Below are positions 45,049 through 54,709 of a stretch of DNA of 64,000 bases, piece after piece (the first letter of the stretch is position 1; each line of letters begins with the position of its first letter). The stretch comes from LC029 sp036676475 (lineage in GTDB: Bacteria > Bacillota > Bacilli > Aneurinibacillales > RAOX-1). Under the pieces are notes generated by a model. The model did no database searches. It was not told where the DNA came from and saw only the letters and a program-made list of their open reading frames with translations. Made by a program: the position numbers and the translations under genes. The stretch lies in the NCBI GenBank assembly GCA_036676475.1, contig JAKFCU010000044.1:7721-71720 (forward strand), written 5' to 3'.

Positions 45049-45055
45049 AGCTACA

Positions 45056-45165
45056 CCTCCCTAATAGTATACTAAGACTCGCCATAACGGGTGCGGTGTA
45101 TTCTTCTTACCGTCTTATAAATAACCCGATCTGTGCGGTTGTAGCATGCATGACAGGAGAGTCAA
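45056..45165 (-). ncRNA. Ribosomal protein L21 leader RNA
   Basis: Minus-strand 5' untranslated region with the conserved pair of segments ACCGCACAGATCGGGT and ACACCGCACCCGTTATGG followed by CGAGTC, as in the known L21 leader family. It probably mediates feedback control of rplU-prp-rpmA by the ribosomal protein. Confidence 0.85.
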
Positions 45166-45191
45166 ACATGATATCAACAAAAAATAGGTTA

Positions 45192-45215
45192 ACATAAATA
45201 AAGAGTCTGTGTCAA
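45192..45215 (-). promoter_or_regulatory. Promoter of rplU-prp-rpmA
   Basis: TTGACA at 45210-45215 with a TG-extended weak -10 (TGTTAACCT) 17-18 bases downstream, starting 12 bases after the rng stop. Confidence 0.6.
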
Positions 45216-45227
45216 GGACATTAATTT

Positions 45228-46733
45228 CTAAAGAGGTGTCCCTTGAGCCGCTGCCGCTCTTCTTTTACATTCCATGAGATTGCCTACATAGGCGAAATGG
45301 TAGTGCTGTTGATGGAGTTTTTCTTGACCATGGACATAAATCGAAATTCCCCACTGCTGCTCCATGTGCTTCAAATTGCCCCCGTTTTTTCCTTGCAGCA
45401 ATTCAGCAATATGTGGATGAGCTTCGATCAAGATCGCCTCCACATCGCTTGCCTTGGAATATTCCTTAATTTCTCGTTCCATCTTCCCCATGATGGTATC
45501 ATCTGAGAAAATCATTCCTCTACCCTCACAATAAGAACAGAGAGTCATTAAGACTTCGCTTAGACTTTGACGAGCTTTTTTCCTTGTCATTTCCAATAGC
45601 CCTAATTGAGTAAATCCTAAAATATGAGTTTTGGTTCTTTCCTTCTTTACTTGCTCTTTCAATCCGTTTAGAATGGCTTCCTGATGACGGGAGGTTCGCA
45701 TATCAATAAAATCAATCAGGATAATTCCACCGATATCCCTTAACCTCAATTGGCGAATAATTTCCTTCGCCGCTTCCTGATTCGTTTTGAAAACTGTTTC
45801 CTCTAAATCATGGGTTCCTGTAAACTTTCCTGTATTGACATCAATAACGGTAAGAGCTTCGGTTTGGTCAATAACCAGATACCCGCCGCTCTTCAGCCAG
45901 ACTTTTCTGCGAAGTGCTTTTTCGATTTCCCCTTCCACTTCAAAAGCATCGAAAATGCTTGTCCGCTCCCGGTACAGCTTCATTCTTTTCTTTATATCAG
46001 GTATCGCATACTCCAGCTGCTCAATGACTTGATTGTATGCCGGCAAACTGTCCAGGATAAACTCATCGATATCTTCGGTAAGAAGATCACGGGCGATCCT
46101 TGAAACCAATTCCAAATCCCGATAAACCACACCAATTCCTTTACTCTGTTTAGCCATTTGCTGTGTCTTCGCCCATAACCCCTGTAAAAAAATAAAATCA
46201 GCACGTATCTCATCCTCCGACGCATCCTCTGCCAGCGTTCGCACAACGGTGCCCTCCGTTCCTTGACAAAGAGAGGTTAAAAGGAGATGAAGCTTCTCTC
46301 GCACACTCTCCTTTTCAATTTTCCGAGAAATGCCTACATAGGGATCATCAGGCATATACACGAGAAACCGTCCAGGAAAGCTGAATTGCGTAGTGACTCG
46401 CGCTCCTTTTGTCCCTAAAGGCTCCTTTGTCACTTGCACCAGAATTTCCTGTCCCTGTTTAAGCACTTCTCGAATGCTCGGCTTTTTACCCTGATTATGC
46501 TTTGCAGAAGCTGGCAAACAATCATCCACATATAGATAGGCATTTTTCTCAAGCCCAATGTTGACAAATGCAGCCTGCATCCCCGGCAAAATATCGGTGA
46601 CTCTGCCCTTATAGATATTGCCGACTACCCTTTGTTCTATTGGTCGCTCAATAAACAAATCGGATAACCTTTTATTTTCCATCACAGCCACCCTTGTCTC
46701 TCGATCAGCACAGTTGACAATAATCTGTTTCAC
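45228..46733 (-). CDS. rng: Ribonuclease G/E family protein
   Basis: Endoribonuclease for rRNA maturation and mRNA turnover, 501 aa. An S1 RNA-binding domain (GNIYKGRVTDILPGMQAAFVNIG) is embedded near the N terminus. The catalytic DNase I-like part has VIDVNTGKFTG and GGIILIDFIDM, and the zinc-link-like CSYCEGRG follows. Length matches RNase G rather than RNase E. Lies between spoIVFB and the L21 unit, as in Bacillales. Confidence 0.94.
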   Translation of the reverse strand: MKQIIVNCADRETRVAVMENKRLSDLFIERPIEQRVVGNIYKGRVTDILPGMQAAFVNIGLEKNAYLYVDDCLPASAKHNQGKKPSIREVLKQGQEILVQVTKEPLGTKGARVTTQFSFPGRFLVYMPDDPYVGISRKIEKESVREKLHLLLTSLCQGTEGTVVRTLAEDASEDEIRADFIFLQGLWAKTQQMAKQSKGIGVVYRDLELVSRIARDLLTEDIDEFILDSLPAYNQVIEQLEYAIPDIKKRMKLYRERTSIFDAFEVEGEIEKALRRKVWLKSGGYLVIDQTEALTVIDVNTGKFTGTHDLEETVFKTNQEAAKEIIRQLRLRDIGGIILIDFIDMRTSRHQEAILNGLKEQVKKERTKTHILGFTQLGLLEMTRKKARQSLSEVLMTLCSYCEGRGMIFSDDTIMGKMEREIKEYSKASDVEAILIEAHPHIAELLQGKNGGNLKHMEQQWGISIYVHGQEKLHQQHYHFAYVGNLMECKRRAAAAQGTPL

Positions 46734-46768
46734 ATTCGTCCCCTCTTTACAACGGTTTACTCCTTATT

Positions 46769-47638
46769 CTAGCCAATTGAAAGTAATTCTGAAATGTGTT
46801 GGCGGGGATTTTTTTCAAAAAAAGCAGTTAAGAGGATGTCTTCAGATAAAACGGCTATCCTATTTTTCTGATGATCCATGACTTGAAAGCTGTGAATGGC
46901 CCCTTTTTTTAGTAATTTGACGGCTTCCCCTACTGAAACCGTTGGATGAAGAGAATAAGTGAGAACGGGTAACGAGGATGGAACCTTATTGTTTACTCCC
47001 TTTTTCATTAACAAAAAGCGAATAAACTGGTACTGTGCCCGCTTCCATGCTACTTTATTTTCTAGAAGAAGATATAGGCAAATGACAATAAGATTCCATT
47101 TAAAAGGAAATAAAAAGGAAATACCAAACAAAATAACAATACAGATACAAGACCAAATGACAGAAATATGAATGGTTTTATAATATGGGAGCCATTTGCT
47201 TAGTAATGCTTGAAGAACTTTCCCTCCATCCAGTGGCCATACCGGCAATAGATTGAAACAAGCGATGACCAAATTTCCTGAAATGAAAAATTCGCTCCAT
47301 CCCTGTGTCCATAACTCCATCCAAAGCATTAAGCAGCCGAAGAGAACCATGACTCCGTTCATAAATGGACCTGCCAAAGCAACTAACACTTCGTCCTTTG
47401 TCCTGGTGGATCCCCATTCATCTACCTTTGCTACTCCTCCAAATGGAAGCAGCTCCATACTAACCACTCGCCATCCTACTGCCAAGGCTGCAAATATATG
47501 TCCCAGTTCATGAATAATCACGATGGTAAAGAGAGTAATAAGCTCCAAAAATTGTCCTGTCAGCGCACCGGCAATCGCAACCAGCCCAAATAAAGGGTGA
47601 ACTCTCACCCTAATGCCTACCCATTTCCGGCTACTCAA
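46769..47638 (-). CDS. spoIVFB: Stage IV sporulation protein FB, site-2 protease
   Basis: Intramembrane zinc protease that activates pro-sigma-K in the mother cell, 289 aa. The zinc motif HELGH is in IVIIHELGHIFAALAVG, and the third ligand motif NLLPVWPLDGG is present. Several membrane helices and a C-terminal CBS-like domain (about 215-280) follow. Overlaps spoIVFA by 8 bases. SpoIVFA and BofA-type proteins normally hold it inactive. Confidence 0.95.
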   Translation of the reverse strand: MSSRKWVGIRVRVHPLFGLVAIAGALTGQFLELITLFTIVIIHELGHIFAALAVGWRVVSMELLPFGGVAKVDEWGSTRTKDEVLVALAGPFMNGVMVLFGCLMLWMELWTQGWSEFFISGNLVIACFNLLPVWPLDGGKVLQALLSKWLPYYKTIHISVIWSCICIVILFGISFLFPFKWNLIVICLYLLLENKVAWKRAQYQFIRFLLMKKGVNNKVPSSLPVLTYSLHPTVSVGEAVKLLKKGAIHSFQVMDHQKNRIAVLSEDILLTAFFEKNPRQHISELLSIG

Positions 47639-48440
47639 ACGTGATCACACTCGACGGATCAACATACTGATTGTTCATTTCTATGGAAAAAGATAAAGGC
47701 TTCCCTTTCTCTACCTGTGCAATCACCTGTCCGGGTTCTACCCAATCCTGTTCTGTGACTTGAATCTGCTCGACTCCCGAATACCAAGAATTAGTATTAT
47801 TTTCATGCTGAATAATCACCGTCTTACCTAATCCCTCTTTTTGGCCTACAAAAATGATCCATCCTTTACCAATCGCTTTAATCTCCTGTTCGGCAGTCGC
47901 AATCTGTACCCCTTTGCCATTGACAAGAAAAGGTACGGTTATCTCCCCTTTAACAGGAGCTATATATTCCTTATTGCCCGTCTCATTCCAGACAGGTTGA
48001 ATATTCTCCTTTAAATCATCATGAAATACAGGCAAAATCAAAGGACGTACGCCTATCACCTGTTCCACTTTGGCCATTGTCCCATGAAAGTTAAACTCTC
48101 TATTCATTACTTGTCCGATAAACTGCTTGGCTTGGGTTGAGAAGGAGAGATCAACATTATAAACGACAAAGGTAAAGCTCAAAATAAAAAGAGAGACCAA
48201 TAGTTTTATCAAAAAGGCTGTACCCAATGAATCCGTATGATGTTCTACCTCTTCATCCCATGGTTCTTCTTCCCAGATATTCTCACTTGTTCTTCTATAG
48301 GATGGAGAAGGAGAACGCTCCCAGGTTCCTGCCTGATGAAACATTTCCTCCTCCTCTTGCAATGTCCCATGCTGCATTTGTTCTCTTAATTGTCGTAACC
48401 TTTCTTCCCTTCGCCGCTTTATGGAATCCAAGCTCATCAA
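47631..48440 (-). CDS. spoIVFA: Stage IV sporulation protein FA, M23-like
   Basis: Membrane regulator and assembly factor of SpoIVFB, 269 aa. A charged cytoplasmic N terminus (KRRREERLRQLREQM) is followed by one membrane helix (AFLIKLLVSLFILSFTFVVY) and a degenerate M23 LytM-type domain (TVIIQHENNTNSWYSGVEQIQV). It lacks the usual zinc HxH, consistent with a non-enzymatic role. Overlaps spoIVFB. Confidence 0.93.
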   Translation of the reverse strand: MMSLDSIKRRREERLRQLREQMQHGTLQEEEEMFHQAGTWERSPSPSYRRTSENIWEEEPWDEEVEHHTDSLGTAFLIKLLVSLFILSFTFVVYNVDLSFSTQAKQFIGQVMNREFNFHGTMAKVEQVIGVRPLILPVFHDDLKENIQPVWNETGNKEYIAPVKGEITVPFLVNGKGVQIATAEQEIKAIGKGWIIFVGQKEGLGKTVIIQHENNTNSWYSGVEQIQVTEQDWVEPGQVIAQVEKGKPLSFSIEMNNQYVDPSSVITFE

Positions 48441-48505
48441 AACCCACCCTCCCTAGTCTTGTCCTTGTATCCACTTTATGTGGATGAGGGACAGGATAGA
48501 ACAGG

Positions 48506-48547
48506 AAAAAGAGGCTGACCCAAAGCTAAGGAGTCAGCCTCTTTTTT
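48506..48547 (-). terminator. Terminator after rodA
   Basis: AAAAAGAGGCTGAC / GTCAGCCTCTTTTTT with a 13-base loop. Strong and symmetrical. Confidence 0.9.
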
Positions 48548-48553
48548 AGATTT

Positions 48554-49687
48554 TTAATCAAACATAAGCTTCTTGCGTCGCATTCCCACATTCAAAACGA
48601 GGCCGACGATGATAAAATTAGTGACAATAGAGCTTCCGCCATAGCTAATAAATGGCAAGGTAATTCCTGTAATCGGCATCAATTGGATCGTCATTCCAAT
48701 GTTCTCGAAAATCTGGAAGACAAACATGCCAATCACCCCGGAAACGATGTAAGAACCAAACGGGTCCTTGGCATCCATGGCAATTCGAACCATGCGATAG
48801 ATTAATAGGAAAAATAAAAAGATCAGCAAGCTCGACCCAAGGAATCCTAATTCCTCCGCAATCACGGTAAAAATAAAGTCACTCTCTCCGACAGGTACCC
48901 AACCGAATTTAGCTTGTGTTCCCGCATTGATCCCCTTTCCTATCAACTGACCGGAACCAATAGCAATAAGGGATTGTTTTAATTGGAAGCCTTGGCCCAC
49001 CGGATCGAGCTCTGGATTTAACCAATAGACAATCCGATTCCATTGGTATGGCTTGATGAGCTTAAAGAAGACCTCTTGATTAAACTGATAAAGGTAGGTC
49101 ATGATCCCAAAAAAACTGCCAGTCATGGCCCCAAACAAAGCAAAGTGCTTCATCCTGACTCCACCAACAATCATCATGCTAATTAGAATTCCCGTAAATA
49201 CAACAGCATTTCCTAGATCCGGCTGAACAAGAATGAGCAGCATCGGAATACCGATTAAGACAAACACGGGAATCAGCTCAAATAAATACTGGAAGGGTTC
49301 ATCTTCTTGTTCCGCCTTTTTGGATAGATATTTCGCTATCGTGATGATCGTGATGAGTTTCATCAGCTCTGCCGGCTGAAACGAGAAAAAGCCTAGGTTA
49401 TACCAGCTTGTAGCGTTGTTAATAGGGGAGGTAAATAATACTCCCACCAAAAGTATCAAACCAATACCATAAAAGATATAGGTGAAGTTTCCGATAAGGT
49501 TATAATCAAAAAGCAGTATAAAGGCCAAAAATATAAAGCCTATGAAATACCAGATGACTTGTTTTCCTTCCAGGCTCAAATTCGGGGATGCCCCCGAAAT
49601 ACCTAAATAACTAAATATTCCGAAGCCAATGAGAATGAACACAATCATCCAATCGATGGTTTTCAGATACTTACTTTCAAAATCCAT
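48554..49687 (-). CDS. rodA: SEDS peptidoglycan polymerase RodA
   Basis: Polytopic glycosyltransferase of the SEDS family, 377 aa with about 10 helices. Conserved segments are LVQPDLGNAVVF, the catalytic-loop region WVPVGESDFIFTVIAEELGF, and the C-terminal PITGITLPFISYGGSS. Position beside minD/minC and upstream of spoIVFA, together with the mre and PBP2 genes, favours RodA (elongation) over FtsW or SpoVE. Confidence 0.93.
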   Translation of the reverse strand: MDFESKYLKTIDWMIVFILIGFGIFSYLGISGASPNLSLEGKQVIWYFIGFIFLAFILLFDYNLIGNFTYIFYGIGLILLVGVLFTSPINNATSWYNLGFFSFQPAELMKLITIITIAKYLSKKAEQEDEPFQYLFELIPVFVLIGIPMLLILVQPDLGNAVVFTGILISMMIVGGVRMKHFALFGAMTGSFFGIMTYLYQFNQEVFFKLIKPYQWNRIVYWLNPELDPVGQGFQLKQSLIAIGSGQLIGKGINAGTQAKFGWVPVGESDFIFTVIAEELGFLGSSLLIFLFFLLIYRMVRIAMDAKDPFGSYIVSGVIGMFVFQIFENIGMTIQLMPITGITLPFISYGGSSIVTNFIIVGLVLNVGMRRKKLMFD

Positions 49688-49731
49688 AAATCATGCCCCT
49701 CCAATAGGTCTTATTATACCTCGGGAGTGTA

Positions 49732-49746
49732 TAAGAAAGCTACTTG
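49732..49746 (+). repeat. Two-hairpin repeat, remnant G
   Basis: Only the left edge (ATAAGAAAGCTACTT) is recognisable, between minD and rodA. It may be a decayed copy. Confidence 0.5.
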
Positions 49747-49794
49747 TCAACATTTACTGCGAAATAAAGAGCAGGAACCCGAACCCAGTCCCTG

Positions 49795-50592
49795 CTAACT
49801 CATACCAAACATTTTTTTTACCTTTTTGAAAAAGCCAGCTTGCTCTTCATGAAGGCTTAATAGTGGAACTTGATCCCCTAATATGCGACGAGCGATGTTT
49901 CGATAGGCCAAGGCTGCTTTCGCTTCATGATTCATGACAATAGGCTCCCCGTCCTTAGAAGCTTTAATCACTCGTTCATCATCCGGCACAATCCCCAATA
50001 TCTCAATCCCCAATTGCTGGATGACGTCATCTACGTCTAGCATGTCTCCTTGCTTCATTAATCCATACCGGATTCGGTTGATGATAAGCTTAGGAGACCC
50101 GGTTTTCTCCTTTTCCAAAAGACCGATCACCCGGTCTGCATCCCGCACGGCTGTCGGCTCCGGTATCGTTACCACAACCGACTTATCAGCTCCCGCTATC
50201 GCATTGCGAAAGCCCTGCTCAATCCCAGCTGGACAGTCAATGATCACATAGTCAAAATCCTGCTTCAGTTCTTTGATAAGGGACTCCATCTGATCTGGTG
50301 TTACCGCTGATTTATCCTTTGTTTGCTTGGCCGGAAGCAAGAAAAGATGATCGAATCTCTTATCTTTGATTAAGGCTTGGGGAAGTCGGCACTCCCCCTC
50401 CAATACATCTACAAGGTCATAAATGATACGATTTTCCAATCCCATCATGACATCCAAATTACGCAAACCGATGTCTCCATCGACTAGACAAACTTTCTTT
50501 CCATTTAAAGCTAATGCTGTACCGATATTGGCGGATGTGGTCGTCTTACCCACGCCACCTTTCCCCGATGTTATTACGATCGATTCTCCCAC
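49795..50592 (-). CDS. minD: Septum site-determining ATPase MinD
   Basis: Deviant Walker ATPase that places MinC at the membrane, 265 aa. The signature GKGGVGKTT is at residues 10-18, with DGDIGLRNLD and DYVIIDCPAG following. The C-terminal amphipathic membrane-targeting helix is FFKKVKKMFG. Lies 26 bases after minC. Confidence 0.98.
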   Translation of the reverse strand: MGESIVITSGKGGVGKTTTSANIGTALALNGKKVCLVDGDIGLRNLDVMMGLENRIIYDLVDVLEGECRLPQALIKDKRFDHLFLLPAKQTKDKSAVTPDQMESLIKELKQDFDYVIIDCPAGIEQGFRNAIAGADKSVVVTIPEPTAVRDADRVIGLLEKEKTGSPKLIINRIRYGLMKQGDMLDVDDVIQQLGIEILGIVPDDERVIKASKDGEPIVMNHEAKAALAYRNIARRILGDQVPLLSLHEEQAGFFKKVKKMFGMS

Positions 50593-50618
50593 ACAAATCC
50601 CCCGCTTCCAAAGATGCT

Positions 50619-51287
50619 CTATCTATTACTCCAGTAGTCAGATCGTATTTTATGTAACTGATTTAGTTTATCGATAGACATCTGTCCGTCTTCTAAAAAG
50701 GCAAATTCCATCTCATTACTTCCGTCCATCCATTCATCGGGTGGACGGCTTATAATATCCGCTATTCTCAATTGAGTTGGGCGCAGCTCAGAAGCTGCAA
50801 TAATAGCCTTCTCATCCCCATCATAGCCGGCATGAGCCAAACCTCGCAAGGCTCCTAAAACAAAAATACTCCCAGTACAAAAAACTCCGCCACCAGGATT
50901 AATGTCACCCAATAACAATAAGTCCCCACGATGCCTTAATTCCTGACCAGATCGAACCGTCCTCGTTTCTACTCGAATCATGGACGCCAATTTATCCAAT
51001 AACGCTTGCTCTTTCGTAATCACGGAAGAATCGATGTTTTTAATGACTAGATTGCTCTTCAAAGCAATAATCCCTGTCAATTCTTGTTCTTGCTCTGATG
51101 TCAGATATCGATTGCCAAGCTTAATGGTGATTTGGATTGGGGGACCCGAAAGAATCTGCTGATGGCTTTGTTCAATCTTCTCTTTTAGCTGCGTATATAG
51201 CTCTTGCAGGGAACACGTATCGTCTAATAGAAATAATAGACCATCTTTGGTTCCCTTAATCGTTACGATGTTTTTTGTCACTGTCAT
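50619..51287 (-). CDS. minC: Septum site-determining protein MinC
   Basis: Inhibitor of FtsZ ring assembly, 222 aa. An N-terminal MinC_N domain is followed by the beta-helical C domain with RSGQELRHRGDLLLLGDINPGGGV and AIIAASELRPTQLRIADII, which binds MinD. Strong GGGGGGATT ribosome site. Part of mreBCD-pbp2-minCD. Confidence 0.97.
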   Translation of the reverse strand: MTVTKNIVTIKGTKDGLLFLLDDTCSLQELYTQLKEKIEQSHQQILSGPPIQITIKLGNRYLTSEQEQELTGIIALKSNLVIKNIDSSVITKEQALLDKLASMIRVETRTVRSGQELRHRGDLLLLGDINPGGGVFCTGSIFVLGALRGLAHAGYDGDEKAIIAASELRPTQLRIADIISRPPDEWMDGSNEMEFAFLEDGQMSIDKLNQLHKIRSDYWSNR

Positions 51288-51352
51288 GCATGTAATCCCC
51301 CCACCCTAAATCATTCTCCGCTGTGAGGGCATTTTCCTTCCTATCCTAAGAT

Positions 51353-53218
51353 TTATTGTTTATCATTTTTAGGATTCAGTTTCTCCATCTCTTCATGAAA
51401 AAAAGCTTCCAGTATTTTTCTGGAGATGGGACCACTGGCATCGGATCCATGTCCACCTTTAGGAACAATGACGGCAAAAGCGATTTGGGGATGATCATAA
51501 GGAGCATATCCCGCGATTAAGGAGTTGTCACTGTCAGATCCCGTTTGGGCAGTCCCTGTCTTGGCTGCGACAGGAATGGGAAAATCCTTGTATGCCAGAT
51601 AGGAAGTTCCCCCAGGTTCTGTTACTCTTTTCATTCCTTGTTGAACAACATGGATAAACTCCTCGGGAATTTGCACACGATTTAATACCTTGGGCTCTTT
51701 TTTCAATAGAGTTTCCGACCCATCTTCTTTTGATAAATGACTATGGCGAATCTCTTTCACCAGATATGGCTGCATACGGTACCCATCATTGGCGATTGTG
51801 CTTATATACTGGACGAGCTGCATGGGGGTATAAGCATTGTATTGACCGATTAAAGCATAAGCCAGATTGCCAAGGAAAAAAGTATTGGTCTTCCAACCTG
51901 CCGATTCTCCTGGAAGATCAATTCCTGTTTTGATTCCTAAACCGAATTGATTGAAATAATAATCGAGTATGGAAAATTTGTCGAGGTATGCCTTTGGCTT
52001 TTGAGGATATTCAGCTAATCGTAAGGCCAACGTATACTGATAAACGTTACAGGAAACTTGAATAGCTTCTCGCGCATCGACCCAACCGTGTCCTGATCTC
52101 TTCCAGCAGTAAATCGTGCGATTCCCTACCTTTAAAGAACCTCCACAATATAATTTTTCAGAAGGTGAAATCAGCTTTAGGTCCATCGCTAGCATTTCGG
52201 AAAGGGGCTTCATGGTAGATCCAATGGGGTATGCACTATTGATAATGCGATTTAATTCTTTTCCTTTCACTTTTTCATTATAGATCTTTCCAAAATCACT
52301 TTGATAGTGATGGTTCAGATCATAGTTGGGATAATTGACAAAAGCTAAAATTTCTCCCGTCCGCGGATTCATCGCGACTGCCGTAGCCTCTGATACACGG
52401 GGGTTAAACTGATGGATTCGATCTATCTCCTGCTTCAAGATTTTTTCCACTTGCTCCTGAAAAACCCAATCAATCGTTAAAATCAGATCATTTCCTGGAA
52501 CAGGAGGTTTCGCCAAATGCCGTTCAATCAGCTCCGCGTTATTGTTAACCTTAATTTCAATCACGCCATCCTTACCCTTAAGCTGCTGCTCATAGGCCTT
52601 TTCTAAGCCTGACACCCCAATTTGATCAGAAGGACGATACCCCCTAGACACATACTCCTTAACATTTTCCGGAGAGATAGAATTGACATACCCCAAAATA
52701 TAAGTACCTGTTGGATTGTCCTCAGATCCCTTGATTTGACGAACCGATTCGACCACAACATCAATACCTGGAAGCTCCGTTCTTCGTTCAACCAGCTGTA
52801 TCATTTGCTTTTGGTCCATATCCATTTTAATTTTTCGAGGAATATAGCTTGGTTGAGGTGCCTTCATAGCCTTATAAATAACAACAGAATCGATGCCTAA
52901 GATGGGGGATAGCTTTTCAGAAAGTGCTTTTTCATCAATGGACTTTTCGGGAGGTACGTAGGTGGCGGTAAAAACTGGCTTGTTCCAGACCAAGGGTTGC
53001 TCATTTCGATCGAATATCTGTCCCCTTGGTGCTGAAACAGGTACTTTTTTCGTGCTGTTCACCATCGAATCTTGAAGATATTGTTCGCCGAGGACAAGCT
53101 GAATGATGGCTAAACGAAGAATCAGCATGGCAAAAAATAAAAATACAAGGAAAAAAATCACGTTTAGCCGCTGCGGAATATACCTTGGTGTTTCTTCCCG
53201 CCCGGGTTCCTCGATCAA
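51353..53218 (-). CDS. mrdA: Penicillin-binding protein 2 (class B transpeptidase)
   Basis: Peptidoglycan transpeptidase of the elongasome, 621 aa. An N-terminal membrane anchor (LNVIFFLVFLFFAMLILRL) precedes the dimerisation domain with APRGQIFDRNEQPL. The transpeptidase domain has serine motif STMK, SCN and KTGTAQTG. Located between mreD and minC, so it is expected to partner RodA. Confidence 0.95.
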   Translation of the reverse strand: MIEEPGREETPRYIPQRLNVIFFLVFLFFAMLILRLAIIQLVLGEQYLQDSMVNSTKKVPVSAPRGQIFDRNEQPLVWNKPVFTATYVPPEKSIDEKALSEKLSPILGIDSVVIYKAMKAPQPSYIPRKIKMDMDQKQMIQLVERRTELPGIDVVVESVRQIKGSEDNPTGTYILGYVNSISPENVKEYVSRGYRPSDQIGVSGLEKAYEQQLKGKDGVIEIKVNNNAELIERHLAKPPVPGNDLILTIDWVFQEQVEKILKQEIDRIHQFNPRVSEATAVAMNPRTGEILAFVNYPNYDLNHHYQSDFGKIYNEKVKGKELNRIINSAYPIGSTMKPLSEMLAMDLKLISPSEKLYCGGSLKVGNRTIYCWKRSGHGWVDAREAIQVSCNVYQYTLALRLAEYPQKPKAYLDKFSILDYYFNQFGLGIKTGIDLPGESAGWKTNTFFLGNLAYALIGQYNAYTPMQLVQYISTIANDGYRMQPYLVKEIRHSHLSKEDGSETLLKKEPKVLNRVQIPEEFIHVVQQGMKRVTEPGGTSYLAYKDFPIPVAAKTGTAQTGSDSDNSLIAGYAPYDHPQIAFAVIVPKGGHGSDASGPISRKILEAFFHEEMEKLNPKNDKQ

Positions 53219-53254
53219 AGGAAAACACCTCCTCAGAAGTGCAAAAAAGAATAA

Positions 53255-53773
53255 TTAAAGATGCCTTTCCTCTTGTCTTCCATCACTCATTTGTTCTAAA
53301 AAGCGATCTAACGGCCGGTATGCTAAAATGGCCACTCCTGCATTACATAAGGATGTTGGCACATGAGCCAACCAATCGTATGGCTCTTGGGTAAGAGCAA
53401 ATAATTCAAATAAATAAAAGTTCACTGTCTCATGGACAAATACACTAATAAAAACAGTCAGGATGATAAGGATCGCATTGAGCTGAAAGTATTGATAAGC
53501 CAAGGCTGATAAGTAAGGGATGAGCGCCATGGAAAAGGCATATACCCCAATGACATCGGAATATTGTATGTCAAACATTAATCCAAAGATAAGTCCGAGC
53601 ATAAAGGCTCTTCTTCGGCCTAAATAAAGTGAGATGAAAATCAATAGGACTAAAACGAAACGAGGGAGGACGACAAAGGATCCCTCCCAGGCATTAAAGC
53701 TGAATACCTGCAATACCGTACCTTCCAGCACAAATAAGAAAAGCATAAGTCCAATCAAAATTCCCCATCTCAT
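53255..53773 (-). CDS. mreD: Rod shape-determining protein MreD
   Basis: Small membrane protein of the elongasome, 172 aa with about five helices. The YLGRRRAFMLGLIFGLMFDIQYSDVIGVYAFSM segment contains the family GLxxD pattern. Start overlaps the mreC end by 4 bases. Confidence 0.94.
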   Translation of the reverse strand: MRWGILIGLMLFLFVLEGTVLQVFSFNAWEGSFVVLPRFVLVLLIFISLYLGRRRAFMLGLIFGLMFDIQYSDVIGVYAFSMALIPYLSALAYQYFQLNAILIILTVFISVFVHETVNFYLFELFALTQEPYDWLAHVPTSLCNAGVAILAYRPLDRFLEQMSDGRQEERHL

Positions 53774-54690
53774 GGCTGGGTTCCTCCCGCTGATGCCTGA
53801 TTTTTATCTGCTGGGCTACCGGGAATAACAGGGACAGGAATTTCCGTTGGAGCTACATATGACCTTTCCACCACAAAGACTTTTTCCAGCCGATTCAGAT
53901 TTGCACTAGGCTTAATATATGCATTTTTGGTTAAATTTAGATCATCGAGTTCAACTGAAACCACTTCCCCCAATACCAACCCACGCGGAATGGTCCCGCC
54001 TAACCCGGAAGTAATGATAAGGTGCTTCGGCTGAATATCTTCTTGCATTGGAATTTTTCGCATAATGAGTAGATTATTCTTAGGAACATACCCCTCTACC
54101 ACACCATATATATGCTCTTTTCCCTGCACAATCCCACCAATATGATTTCCCCGCTCAATATCTGTAACCAACTCGACTTGAGAAGAAAAGTTGGATACAC
54201 TTTGGATCCGCCCAATATAGCCTTCGGGAGTTATCACGGCCATATTCGGCTGCATTCCATCCTTCGTTCCCTTATCAATAATCATCGTATGGTTCCAGCG
54301 GTCAGGACTTCGAGCCACTACCTCTGCCAACCTGAGTTTATAATCAGTTAGCTTTGACTCTTTCGCATCCAGCATTTTTCGCAATTGTTGATTTTCCAGC
54401 TTTAACTCGTTAAGGTCTGCCGTCGTCTGAGCAAATTGCTGCAAATTTTGTTTCAAGGCTTTGTTTTCTTCATAAACATTATAAATATCATGAATGCTTT
54501 CAAAAAAGCCCGCTACAGCAAAAGCGGGCTTATATACAATTTCTTGAATAAAGGAAAAGGAATCGCGAACAAATCGTTCAGGCCAAGTCGGAATCGGCCG
54601 ATCCTTCAACGTAATTCCCATCATTGTGACCAGTGCGATTAAACTAATCAATAATGCCAATAATCTTCTCTTTACAAAAAAGTTAGACAC
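53770..54690 (-). CDS. mreC: Rod shape-determining protein MreC
   Basis: Bitopic scaffold linking MreB with PBP2 and RodA outside the membrane, 306 aa. One N-terminal membrane helix, a coiled coil (KQNLQQFAQTTADLNELKLENQQLRKML), then paired beta domains with SPDRWNHTMIIDKGTKDGMQPNMAVIT. Follows mreB by 19 bases. Confidence 0.96.
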   Translation of the reverse strand: MSNFFVKRRLLALLISLIALVTMMGITLKDRPIPTWPERFVRDSFSFIQEIVYKPAFAVAGFFESIHDIYNVYEENKALKQNLQQFAQTTADLNELKLENQQLRKMLDAKESKLTDYKLRLAEVVARSPDRWNHTMIIDKGTKDGMQPNMAVITPEGYIGRIQSVSNFSSQVELVTDIERGNHIGGIVQGKEHIYGVVEGYVPKNNLLIMRKIPMQEDIQPKHLIITSGLGGTIPRGLVLGEVVSVELDDLNLTKNAYIKPSANLNRLEKVFVVERSYVAPTEIPVPVIPGSPADKNQASAGGTQP

Positions 54691-54709
54691 CCTTTAAACA
54701 CCTGCTTTT